DNA of 64,000 nt from Mucilaginibacter sp. OK098 (GTDB lineage Bacteria; Bacteroidota; Bacteroidia; Sphingobacteriales; Sphingobacteriaceae). The position numbers were made by a program, and so were the translations under genes. The notes under the pieces are model-generated. The model saw only the letters and a list, made by a program, of their open reading frames with translations, was not told the DNA's origin and did not search any database. The stretch is from positions 1 through 64,000 of the forward strand of contig NZ_FRCM01000008.1 of NCBI RefSeq assembly GCF_900142915.1, read 5' to 3'. Positions 46,504 through 55,900 of the stretch are shown here, in pieces. Numbering within the stretch: position 1 is the first letter of the stretch; every line of letters begins with the position of its first letter.

Positions 46504-47952
46504 TCACATTGTTTTTCCTTCTTTTTTAAATTCCTTTTTTATCCCAAGGATGATATCATCAACTTCAATTTTTTTATCACTCCTGTTTAAAGCCATTAAC
46601 GAGGCATACTGAATAACATTCATAATTGAACCCCCCGAAAGTTCGTGCTGATGGGCTATCTGTTGTAAATGATCACTATCCGGCGGGATACATTCAGTGC
46701 TAAAACCTGCACTCCAAATCCTTAGCCGTTCACGGCCCTGAGGTTTTTGAAAATGAATTATTGAGTTTAACCGGCGGGTAAACGCTTCGTCAACGTTGTT
46801 GCGCATATTACTGGCCAGGATCACTAAGCCGGGATAATCTTCCAGCCGCTGTAACAGGTAGGCAACCTCCTGGTTAGCATATTTATCGTTTGAATCTGAA
46901 ATGCTTGTCCGTTTGCTAAAAAGTGCATCCGCCTCATCAAAAAACAGGATCCATTTTTTATTTTCCGCTTTCTTGAAAACCTTTTCGAGGTTTTTTTCCG
47001 TTTCGCCTATATATTTCGAAACCACCATTGAAAGGTCTATCCGGTATACATCCAGGTTAAACAATTTGCCCAAAAGCATTGCGGTTAGTGTTTTACCTGT
47101 GCCCGGCGAGCCGTGGAACAATGCTTTGAAACCAGGCTTTATCTTTTTGCTCATCCCCCAGTCTGTTTGCAGCGTTTGCCCATATTGCAGCCAGATCCGT
47201 ATTTCATCCAATTGCTGCATGGTGTATTCATCTACTATCAAATCGCTCCATTCCATTCCTGTGGTTAGCCTTTTCGCCGGAAAATCCGGGCTAAACTGGG
47301 GTTTGCGCAAATTACCTGTAGTAAAAAAATCAACGTATTCATCAGTTACATTTATTATACTGCAGTAAAAAGGCTCGGTAGTGCTGCCCTGGTCAAGTTG
47401 AAGAATGTTATGGGCAAAAAAAACGTGATCGGGTTCAAAAATCCTGTACAATTTAAAACGATAGCTAAGGTCGTTTCCGCCTAACAAAAAAAGAGCTGTC
47501 TCAATTGTAGGTATAAAACCGCCGTGCCTGCTTCCTTTAACACCGCCAAATTCGGTGTAACCCCTCCCTGTGGCTTTATTTACAGAAAAAAAAGCATCCA
47601 GTAAATGAGGTTGTACATAAGGCATCAAGGCCAGTATTAATAGCAATCGTTCATCCGGATTCAATTTGTAATAACTAACAAAATCAGAATAAACAGAATG
47701 GTCATTACTAAGATCAGGGATTGGAACATCGGTTATAGCCGGGGTTATATCATCAGAATTTACAATAACTTCCGATTTCTCCTTATCAGCACTTAGATAC
47801 AGCTTTTCAGCAGGAAAAAAATCCAGCAGTTTTTTATTAACCACATTTACAAACCAGGTGATCTCTCTTGCCAAAGTTTCCGCGTTCTGATCAATCACCC
47901 CCGGCACCGGGGCAGGTTTGGGTTGTTCTATATTTTTTACCGATTTCTTCAT
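46504..47952 (-). CDS. AAA+ ATPase of the contractile injection system
   Basis: 482 residues. The C-terminal half is a classic AAA module: Walker A GSPGTGKT (281-288), Walker B ILFFDEADALF (about 326-336), sensor-1 Asn in VILASNMRNN and an arginine-finger-like EAFTRRLN. The N-terminal about 230 residues are eCIS-specific. It corresponds to Afp15/Pvc15-type ATPases, thought to help assembly or cargo loading. It sits between the tape-measure gene (9 bases) and the payload array, which supports a loading role. That role is inference. Confidence 0.92.
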   Translation of the reverse strand: MKKSVKNIEQPKPAPVPGVIDQNAETLAREITWFVNVVNKKLLDFFPAEKLYLSADKEKSEVIVNSDDITPAITDVPIPDLSNDHSVYSDFVSYYKLNPDERLLLILALMPYVQPHLLDAFFSVNKATGRGYTEFGGVKGSRHGGFIPTIETALFLLGGNDLSYRFKLYRIFEPDHVFFAHNILQLDQGSTTEPFYCSIINVTDEYVDFFTTGNLRKPQFSPDFPAKRLTTGMEWSDLIVDEYTMQQLDEIRIWLQYGQTLQTDWGMSKKIKPGFKALFHGSPGTGKTLTAMLLGKLFNLDVYRIDLSMVVSKYIGETEKNLEKVFKKAENKKWILFFDEADALFSKRTSISDSNDKYANQEVAYLLQRLEDYPGLVILASNMRNNVDEAFTRRLNSIIHFQKPQGRERLRIWSAGFSTECIPPDSDHLQQIAHQHELSGGSIMNVIQYASLMALNRSDKKIEVDDIILGIKKEFKKEGKTM

Positions 47953-47961
47953 AATTATAAT

Positions 47962-49395
47962 TTACCATTCAACAGATAACAGGTAGTTGTTCCATACTAA
48001 ACTGATAGTAGAATACCCCCAGGGAATATTATCAAGTAATACATCCATTGTTTTTCGCTCAACCTGTAAAAGCCAGGCATTTTCCTTTTTTGTTATCAAC
48101 CCGTCCCGTTTAAGAAAGGCTTCGCGCAGGCCATCAATCGATGTGTTTTTAAGCGCGCTCCAATGTGTTATCACAGCGTTTAAAAGCGATTCGCCTTCTT
48201 CCATCTCTTTTTCTTCCAAAATAATATTTAAAGGAACCGGCGTCTCTACAGGCAAACCGCATAATATTTTTTCAAAAACAAGGGAATATTCCGGTACAAG
48301 CTGATGCCCGTTGCTCAAAAATTTTAATAAATGAACGGCTCTGAAAGCGCAATCCATGTTTTTCCAATTACCGTTCTCCAATAAATTCAGCTCGTCAAAA
48401 AATGCCTTTAAGAACGGCGCCAGTAAAACAATACCAGCGTATTTAACCGAATATTTATCAACAGCCTCTTCAACTGAATATTCCGAAGGCGCAGTTTGCT
48501 CTTCAGTAATATCATCTGCCTGCTTTAAAGCGGCATTTGCTATAAATTCACTATTAATTGTGGTGCTAATATTTGCAAATTCAGTAATCGTTGAATCGGC
48601 AAGTGCTTGGTTTTGGATAAAAACAGTTTCAATATATGTCTTGAATATTTGTGCCAAAACTTCAATATCATCAATATTTGAAAATATTAAAGGGGCATTT
48701 TTTATCAGGATATCATTAATAATTGGTTCATTATTAATTACCTGCGCATCTGTAATGCCTGCAAACTGGCTTTGCAAGCCTGTGTTTTTTAACTCATTTA
48801 TTTTATCAATAAGCCTGGCAATCCAACCGGCAAATATTTCGTTCACTTTTTTAAGATCAGCTGATAAATTTATAACCAGGCTTTTTGACTGATCATTAAG
48901 CTGCCACAGAATGCGCTGCCATATTTTCTCTTTTAACTTGTTTTGGAAAAAGAAACGCCTGAACAAATTCCCCTGATTTATAAATACATCTGCACATATT
49001 TCATCCAGGTTTACCGCTGTTTCATCTGTCCACCATGGCAATGTGCCATTTACCAAAAAGTACAAAAGTATTTCGGCTTGTGATAGCTGGCCTGAAGCCT
49101 GCCGCTGAGCCGGTTCAATTTCCGAAAGCCTTTTTGTTAATTCGCGTTCAAGCTTTAAGCTTAATACTTTTTTAAAATCGGTTCCAAATGTATGCCTGCT
49201 AAAAGCACCCAGGTCCAGCTCAAGCTTATCTATTTTCAGATTCTCATTTTCACCTATATGTGCCGAACAAACTTCTTCAATAATTTCAGCTATCTCTGAC
49301 TGAAAGGTTTGAGCAAAGTTTTGCCGCAGGTTAAATGACATCTCCTCATCGGGGCAAATAACTTCAAATTGTAAACTATTTACTGCGTGTGTCAT
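47962..49395 (-). CDS. Contractile injection system tape-measure-family protein
   Basis: 477 residues, mainly helical. The N-terminus (INSLQFEVICPDEE-like, then LKIDKLELDLG near 70) is typical of the CIS_TMP family annotated in Bacteroidota eCIS clusters. There are no membrane segments. Its start overlaps the end of the baseplate gene by 20 bases, which suggests coupled translation. At this length a classical tape measure would give a short tube; its exact role in setting tail length is not demonstrated by sequence. Confidence 0.8.
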   Translation of the reverse strand: MTHAVNSLQFEVICPDEEMSFNLRQNFAQTFQSEIAEIIEEVCSAHIGENENLKIDKLELDLGAFSRHTFGTDFKKVLSLKLERELTKRLSEIEPAQRQASGQLSQAEILLYFLVNGTLPWWTDETAVNLDEICADVFINQGNLFRRFFFQNKLKEKIWQRILWQLNDQSKSLVINLSADLKKVNEIFAGWIARLIDKINELKNTGLQSQFAGITDAQVINNEPIINDILIKNAPLIFSNIDDIEVLAQIFKTYIETVFIQNQALADSTITEFANISTTINSEFIANAALKQADDITEEQTAPSEYSVEEAVDKYSVKYAGIVLLAPFLKAFFDELNLLENGNWKNMDCAFRAVHLLKFLSNGHQLVPEYSLVFEKILCGLPVETPVPLNIILEEKEMEEGESLLNAVITHWSALKNTSIDGLREAFLKRDGLITKKENAWLLQVERKTMDVLLDNIPWGYSTISLVWNNYLLSVEW

Positions 49396-52300
49396 TTACA
49401 TCCTCATTTATAGTTGCCGGTGGCGGCGCGGTTTCATGGCTACAATCATCATCGCACACACCGCAAGGCTTTAAGGTATTAATAATATCAACCAACGGGT
49501 TCACCACTCCATAATCCGGCACTTCTGTTTGCGCCATTTCAAGCAGCCACGCATTATATGCTTTTTCAAACCGCTGCATTTCTTCGATGCCAATCCACAT
49601 TACTTTTGTTTGGACATGTGCCGGCGATTCTGATAAAATTGTTTTTTCAACCAGGTTTCTGAAAGCCGGGTTGCGGAGCCGTTTTGGCCAGCAAGGCAAC
49701 ACTACTGTAGTTTTAAATGAATAAGGATCGGCATTCCCGTCACATGGGGATGCATTACAATACAGATCCATCTCGTATCCAAAATATTGTATCAAACCGC
49801 TTATTTCCTTCTCAATATCAAATGGATCTGAAGCAGCGGGAGTGCTATCTGTATTTTTATTGAATATATAAATGCTCTGTGCAAGTACTACCCCATTATC
49901 GCCATGAATTATGAAGCCGTATTTTACCGGGCTTTCCTTGTCAGCCACAATTTCATAGTTCCCACGCTCTGATCCAAATTCGCACAGGTCATTTATCCGT
50001 TGTACCAAGTCTTCATATTTTCTAAATTTTAACAAAACAGGATTAGGATCGCCCGGGGTAACTTTCTGAAAAAGAACAGATTTTTCATACAGATCTGTGC
50101 CTGGGGTATGCCTCAAATATTGAAGGATCCATGGCATGGTATCATAACATTTTTCGGCAGGTAACCTTGAAATCTTTTTCCGGTAAGGCGGCTCTTCTAT
50201 AGCCTCATCCTGCACTGAATTTAAATCACATCCATCTAAACAAATATTTAAAAAGCTCACCGGTTCATCAACATTATTTTCGTCCAACACCTCATCCAGC
50301 TTTGGCCGTAATAAAATATGCTCAACCATGTGCATGCCTTCATTATTGTTTATCAGCACCATTATCTGCTGTAACCTCTCAAATGCTTTATCTCTGTCTT
50401 CCTTTTTTGTAAAATGTTCGCTGCTCCCTAATAAAACTGCAGTAGCTGCATCAGTACTATCATACAAGTCAAACCAAAATTTTCCAACTAATCCTGCTGC
50501 TTTACGGCTGCGGGTTTTTAGTTCATCACTAAATTTGAAATAGGTACGATCATCGGCATGCTCCAGTATATCTTCCATTAATAATTCAGTGCAGCAGCCC
50601 TGCATTACTTCAACGCTCGTAAAAATCACTTTGGTCTTATCTTTCGGATCATGTATTTTAATAACATTAAGCGGCACTCCACTTTTTGTTACTTTTTGTA
50701 CAGGTGGTTTATTAGGATCATCCTGCTCCATTAAGGGTTCACTCACCAGGTAATCAGGAACCAGCGATCTTCTTTGTATGTCGCTAAAACCAAGCAGCCT
50801 GCCTATTCTCCGTTCTGCTCCCGATACATTATTTGTATTCCAAATTTTATTAATTGCATAATTATAGGCCTTACCTCTCTGGCTGCTTATAAATTTATAC
50901 TCATCGTCCTTAAGTATATTTATCTTGTCAGCGATCAGTTTTTTAGCTACATCCTGCGGTTCAAGCCACCCCATTAGCGATTCGTATTCAGACAGGTCTT
51001 CGCTGAAACGGGCAAGCATATGATTTAAAAAAACATTGCGGCGGTCACTAAATAATTTTGGTGTTTCTACAAGATTTTGGACAACTGCTACAAAATCCTG
51101 TAAGATCAGATCAAAGTGGTTGCTGCCATGGTTTCCCTTATCTATCAGCAACTCATTTAAATTTTCAATCTCGGTAAGCGCGCGGGTAAAATAGGTGTGT
51201 TTTACAGTATCATCAAAAGTAAAAAGGTCTCTCAGGTGATCAAGCTGCACCAGGTAGTCAGCAAGTATTTGTTCAAAAAACAATAAATATCCGCCAAGCT
51301 GAAGCGCCTGGGCCTGGCGTGCCTCATCAGCATTGCCAGGAAGTCCCGCACGATCGCTCACTCCATAAGTAATAGGCAATGAGTAGGTAACCGGGTAATA
51401 ATCCTCCAGGTTCATATACTCGCCGTTTGGTACCGGGAAATCCAGGTCAGTGCCCACAAGCTTATACTTACGCTCGGCGGTTTTCATGTCTTTAAAAGTC
51501 TTCAGCATTTTAGCAGGCAAACGGTCTTTGGTGCTGCCTGTATAGTAGGTAATAAATTCGCGCTCTTTGCAAAACATTATTTGCGACATAGCCGGTTGGA
51601 TCCGGGCTATTTTGCGTTCATTCTGCAGTTGATTAACCCACTCATAAAAATAGTTTTTGGATGCAGATTTGCCTGTTACGCCATTAAATGGTAAATGAAG
51701 ATAAGTTATGGCCTTTATACCTTTAATGTTTGTTATTTCAGCAATTATATCAGACAGCATTATATTACGAAACAAGCTGGTATGTTCCAGGTCAACATCG
51801 TCAATAAATCCATGTTTTAAAGCCGGGCCTTCAAAGATCTCATCAACCTGGTAATTTTTATCAAGCATTTGCTGAATGGTATAAAAAGGTACCGATGGTG
51901 TAAAATATTTGTAGATGGTAAAAAACATTTGCGCTAATACCAGGTCAGGGTCGGCATATTCTTCCAGTACTATAGAGGCGCCTATCCCAAAATCAAGGTA
52001 TTCAACCGCATCTATACTTAAAAAATCTTCGCATAAATTACGGTTTGCAGCTAAGCGGTCAATTACTACCTGCCTAACCTCCTCACGTTTTCCTCCATCA
52101 ATAACGTCTTCTTCATATTCAATCATTACATTGTATAAACCTTCTATCTCAACAATTTCCGGTGCAATGTAGGTGTTGTTCGCCGCGTCGCGCTGCTCCT
52201 GCTTTAGTTCTGTTATTTGGTTTTCAAGGTCGCTAATGTCTGCTTTCAGCCTGTCAATAACAGTTACATCTGAATCGGCCGGTAATTTTGAAAGCTCATC

Positions 52301-52882
52301 CATTTTTGCTTTCAGCTTTGGAACAAGCGCATTAATAGCAGTAGTTACATCAGCTAGTTTCTGGCTGCGTTCCGCTTTTGCAGCAGTTATACTTACATCG
52401 TTAACGCCAAGCTTTCCGTAACAGATCTTTTCTTCTTTATCCTCACAGTCGCAATCATAATCTATCCTTTTTTCAAAATGATTATAATCAATCCAAATAG
52501 GCACTTCATAATCTTTGCTCTGGGTTAGCCAGGCATTTCTTACCCCAACAATATCAATAATCAACTTTCGATAATCATTAATATTAAGAGCATTGTTATG
52601 TAAAATATGTTTGGCTGTATAAAAAACCTGGTTCCAGGTATTATTCGTAAGCTGCTTAGGGGCAAGCAGATCTTTTATATCAAAGTCCGTTCTGTATGAA
52701 AGATCGGTTATTGCATAACATACGGCTTCTAAAATAGTGATCCCGGGGTCAGAGAAATTATAATTCGTCCAAATGTCGCTACCTAATTCTTCAATCAGTT
52801 TAATACCCTCAGAGCGAAGTGAAGTATAATCTTCTGCAGGGAGAAGCGGGTTATTTTTTATTAATGAAACCGAATTTGACAT
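49376..52882 (-). CDS. Large baseplate protein (Afp12-like)
   Basis: 1168 residues. The N-terminal FSDPGITILEAVCYAITDLSYR (about 43-64) is the hallmark of the baseplate-J/gp6-like eCIS wedge proteins. A coiled coil (about 165-235, Lys/Glu/Ala-rich) follows. Cys-rich patches are unusual: DYDCDCEDKEEKIC (about 138-151), CNASPC and CGVCDDDC near the C-terminus (about 1130-1140), which may bind metal or form cross-links. It lies 82 bases after the other large baseplate gene and would form part of the wedge around the spike. Confidence 0.85.
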   Translation of the reverse strand: MSNSVSLIKNNPLLPAEDYTSLRSEGIKLIEELGSDIWTNYNFSDPGITILEAVCYAITDLSYRTDFDIKDLLAPKQLTNNTWNQVFYTAKHILHNNALNINDYRKLIIDIVGVRNAWLTQSKDYEVPIWIDYNHFEKRIDYDCDCEDKEEKICYGKLGVNDVSITAAKAERSQKLADVTTAINALVPKLKAKMDELSKLPADSDVTVIDRLKADISDLENQITELKQEQRDAANNTYIAPEIVEIEGLYNVMIEYEEDVIDGGKREEVRQVVIDRLAANRNLCEDFLSIDAVEYLDFGIGASIVLEEYADPDLVLAQMFFTIYKYFTPSVPFYTIQQMLDKNYQVDEIFEGPALKHGFIDDVDLEHTSLFRNIMLSDIIAEITNIKGIKAITYLHLPFNGVTGKSASKNYFYEWVNQLQNERKIARIQPAMSQIMFCKEREFITYYTGSTKDRLPAKMLKTFKDMKTAERKYKLVGTDLDFPVPNGEYMNLEDYYPVTYSLPITYGVSDRAGLPGNADEARQAQALQLGGYLLFFEQILADYLVQLDHLRDLFTFDDTVKHTYFTRALTEIENLNELLIDKGNHGSNHFDLILQDFVAVVQNLVETPKLFSDRRNVFLNHMLARFSEDLSEYESLMGWLEPQDVAKKLIADKINILKDDEYKFISSQRGKAYNYAINKIWNTNNVSGAERRIGRLLGFSDIQRRSLVPDYLVSEPLMEQDDPNKPPVQKVTKSGVPLNVIKIHDPKDKTKVIFTSVEVMQGCCTELLMEDILEHADDRTYFKFSDELKTRSRKAAGLVGKFWFDLYDSTDAATAVLLGSSEHFTKKEDRDKAFERLQQIMVLINNNEGMHMVEHILLRPKLDEVLDENNVDEPVSFLNICLDGCDLNSVQDEAIEEPPYRKKISRLPAEKCYDTMPWILQYLRHTPGTDLYEKSVLFQKVTPGDPNPVLLKFRKYEDLVQRINDLCEFGSERGNYEIVADKESPVKYGFIIHGDNGVVLAQSIYIFNKNTDSTPAASDPFDIEKEISGLIQYFGYEMDLYCNASPCDGNADPYSFKTTVVLPCWPKRLRNPAFRNLVEKTILSESPAHVQTKVMWIGIEEMQRFEKAYNAWLLEMAQTEVPDYGVVNPLVDIINTLKPCGVCDDDCSHETAPPPATINEDVNDTRSK

Positions 52883-52964
52883 AGCAGTAGTTTTTATAGA
52901 AATGCTTTTGATATATTTATTATTGCCTGCTTTAATTTGTATTTGCAGGCTTGTACATTATTTG

Positions 52965-55900
52965 TTAAGTTGTTTTATTATCAGGGCTTTTAGCAGGATC
53001 AGTAGTATCATTCGCAGGCTGATCATTGGTTGGGGCCGGGTCTGCTGATTTACCTTTAACCACACTTTTAAAAAAATCCTCAGCCTTTTTTACCGCAGCT
53101 TTACCCTTAGTGGTAAATTTGCTGGTTTGATCTTTCAAAACTTTATCGATCCCGATAATTGCATCTTCAATTTTCTCGGATATTTTTTCCATCTCCGATG
53201 TCTTATCAGTTGCAGTGATTGCTTCCGTGTTATTATCAACAGCAGCTGCATCAGCAGTTGGCGTAGTATCAGCAGCTGTAGCAACGGCGCTGGCCGGATC
53301 TGAAACATTTTCGGCTAAATTTGTTGTACTTGCTACCTGAACAGCAGGTGTTAAATTCTCTGTGGTTTTTTCCGCTGTAACTGTTGTATCCGCTGTTTTA
53401 GCGGCGGTAATTTCCGGTGCTGCTGCTTTTTCGGCTACAACCCCTGTCTCAACCACACTTTCAGCAGGTGCCGGTACAGCAATTACTTTATCCTCGGCTA
53501 TGGCAGGTATTGCTGTATTTGCGGCTGGCGCTGCTATTTCGGCCATGCCCTTTTCATCTACCGCTTTATTAATAGCAACAGATGTTACCCCGGGTGCAGT
53601 TGCAACTATGGTGCCTCCGGCCGGCCTCGGGGCTTCCGTTACTATACTCACACCTGTTCCCGGGTGAAACGTATCTATCGGTAATCTTGCTACGGGCGGT
53701 TTGGCCATCAATCTTTTTTCACAAGGGGTTAGCTCTGTCGGTTCATCATAAAGCAATATGATATGTTTAGGGGCCGATACCAGCAGCGATACCTGAGATG
53801 ATGGCTTTGCAATTACATCCCCTATAAAATAACCCTGATCTTTTAAAAACACTTCAATATCATTACATCCTGATACGGTATCCAATGCGGCAACAAAATC
53901 TTTATTGGTTACTTTTTGTGCATTGTGTTGTTTTGGCGGGCAGCATTCGTCACGGCAAACCCCCATTAAAAAATCTGTTATAAAATCAACATAAGGCCTC
54001 TGCTCAATAAAGTTGATAATTGCCGATGCATAGATTTTTTGTCCGAAATCAGCCTCAATGGTTTGATCAAAAGCCCAGGGGGTTAAGTATTGAACAATTT
54101 CATCATTCAACTTTTTCAGATAATACCCTTTATCAATCCCGCTTAAAAATTTCACCCTAAAAAACACGATCACCTGCTCATACACCGGGTTACGGGCATG
54201 TACCTTTACAAATGGTGAAGTAAGGCCGCTTAAGTAATTTACTATTTCAATTAAGGTTAACCTGCTTGTTTTAGGCTGCAACGGGTTTGCTGCATTATCG
54301 TTTTTAAGATTTGGAACCGGAACTATAAGTACATTGCCTGTTGCCGATACCGGGCCGCAGCATTTAATTTTTCCTAAATGCTCCCTGTGTGTCACCGGTT
54401 TACGGCAAACACAACCAGGATCGGTATTGGTAACACATTTTACTTTAAAAACATTCGGAAAGCGGTCTAACACCAGGTGTTCGTAGTCCCAGCTGGTTAC
54501 AGCCCGGCCTTTATGGCGTAACCTTTCGCTTACGCGGGTATAATATTCTTTTCCAACTTCTTTATGTTTTCCATCAAACGATGCAAATGGCTGCTGTACT
54601 TTGCTTATCTGTGCTACCGCAACTGACAATTTACTGATAGTACCCGCAGGCAGTGCATTATCAAAATGCTGCTGGCTATTTCCCTGGTCATAAAATTGCA
54701 CTTCTGTTGCTTGTGCTATAACATCAATTAATTGCGGAATACACTTGGAGCCAGAGGTTACGCTTGCACAAAACCAATGTAAGCCGTCCGTAATTATAGT
54801 ATGGTTGCTATTTGCATCACCCGGAACATCAAGCTTAACAATTCCGGTTGTCTGAAAACCGTAAGTGCTGTCTGATACCAGGTTTTCGGCTTTTAATGGC
54901 CGCCATTCATTATAGATCAGGTACGACCAGTTTATTACCGGCGGGTCATCATCTTCATCAATTGCGCTGCCATCGGCAAATTCAAAAAGCAATGAAAGGG
55001 TTTGCAGCGGCTGTAAATTTTGCACACCGATAAATAATTGCCCTTCTTCCTGAATCAGTGCCGAATATTGGTTATTCCCCCCATTGATCTCTTCATCTAA
55101 CCCGCTCGATTCCAATATCAGCTGGTTTAATCTCCTGTCGCCGGTTAAAGTAGGAAACTTCTTATCCGGATCTATGTATTGTGTATTATCAGCAACTTTA
55201 CTTAAAAGCGCATTTTGATACTTGATGTTTGGGTTTAAATAGGTAAACTGGGGTAAAAGAGCGTCATTGGCATCAACCATTAAAGGGTTTTTTATTATGC
55301 CGCGTGCTAAATTTTCATTTAAAAGATTATTCTTATAGGTCTTTCTGTCGTCGTTATAGATAGGAAGATCAATGGTAGTTTCTACTATTCCAAACGGGTA
55401 AACATGAAAAAATTGATCTACCTGGGGGTCAAGGGCTGTTAGGTTTGAAATATAACTAACCGATATAATTTTTATTTGTAACCGGGGCGCAATGTTTAAG
55501 CGCGACTGGATATCTCTATAATTATCTGAATCAGGACCAAAAACATTATCTATCCTTAAAAAACCCTTATCGGCATTAATATCATATTTTGGGAAATATT
55601 CAATCGGAGTTCTGTCAATACTTATAGTATCAGGAGGGGTGTAGGTTGCACCGGGAGTAGACGTGCTCTGGTTTAAAATATTAAACGTAAGGCTTGCTTG
55701 CGTAAACTGCCCTCCCGTATAATCTACCAGGTTCATCCAGTCATTGTTGCTCAGCACACTTATATTATATTCGGCAGGCATATCACCTTCGTCCTCATAT
55801 TGTATTAATCCATCCTGAGTTTTCGTGATATTTAAGGCAAGCTGGCCAAGCGGTTTATTAAACACTTCATCGCTGCCAATGTAGAAAGAGGTGCCGAGTG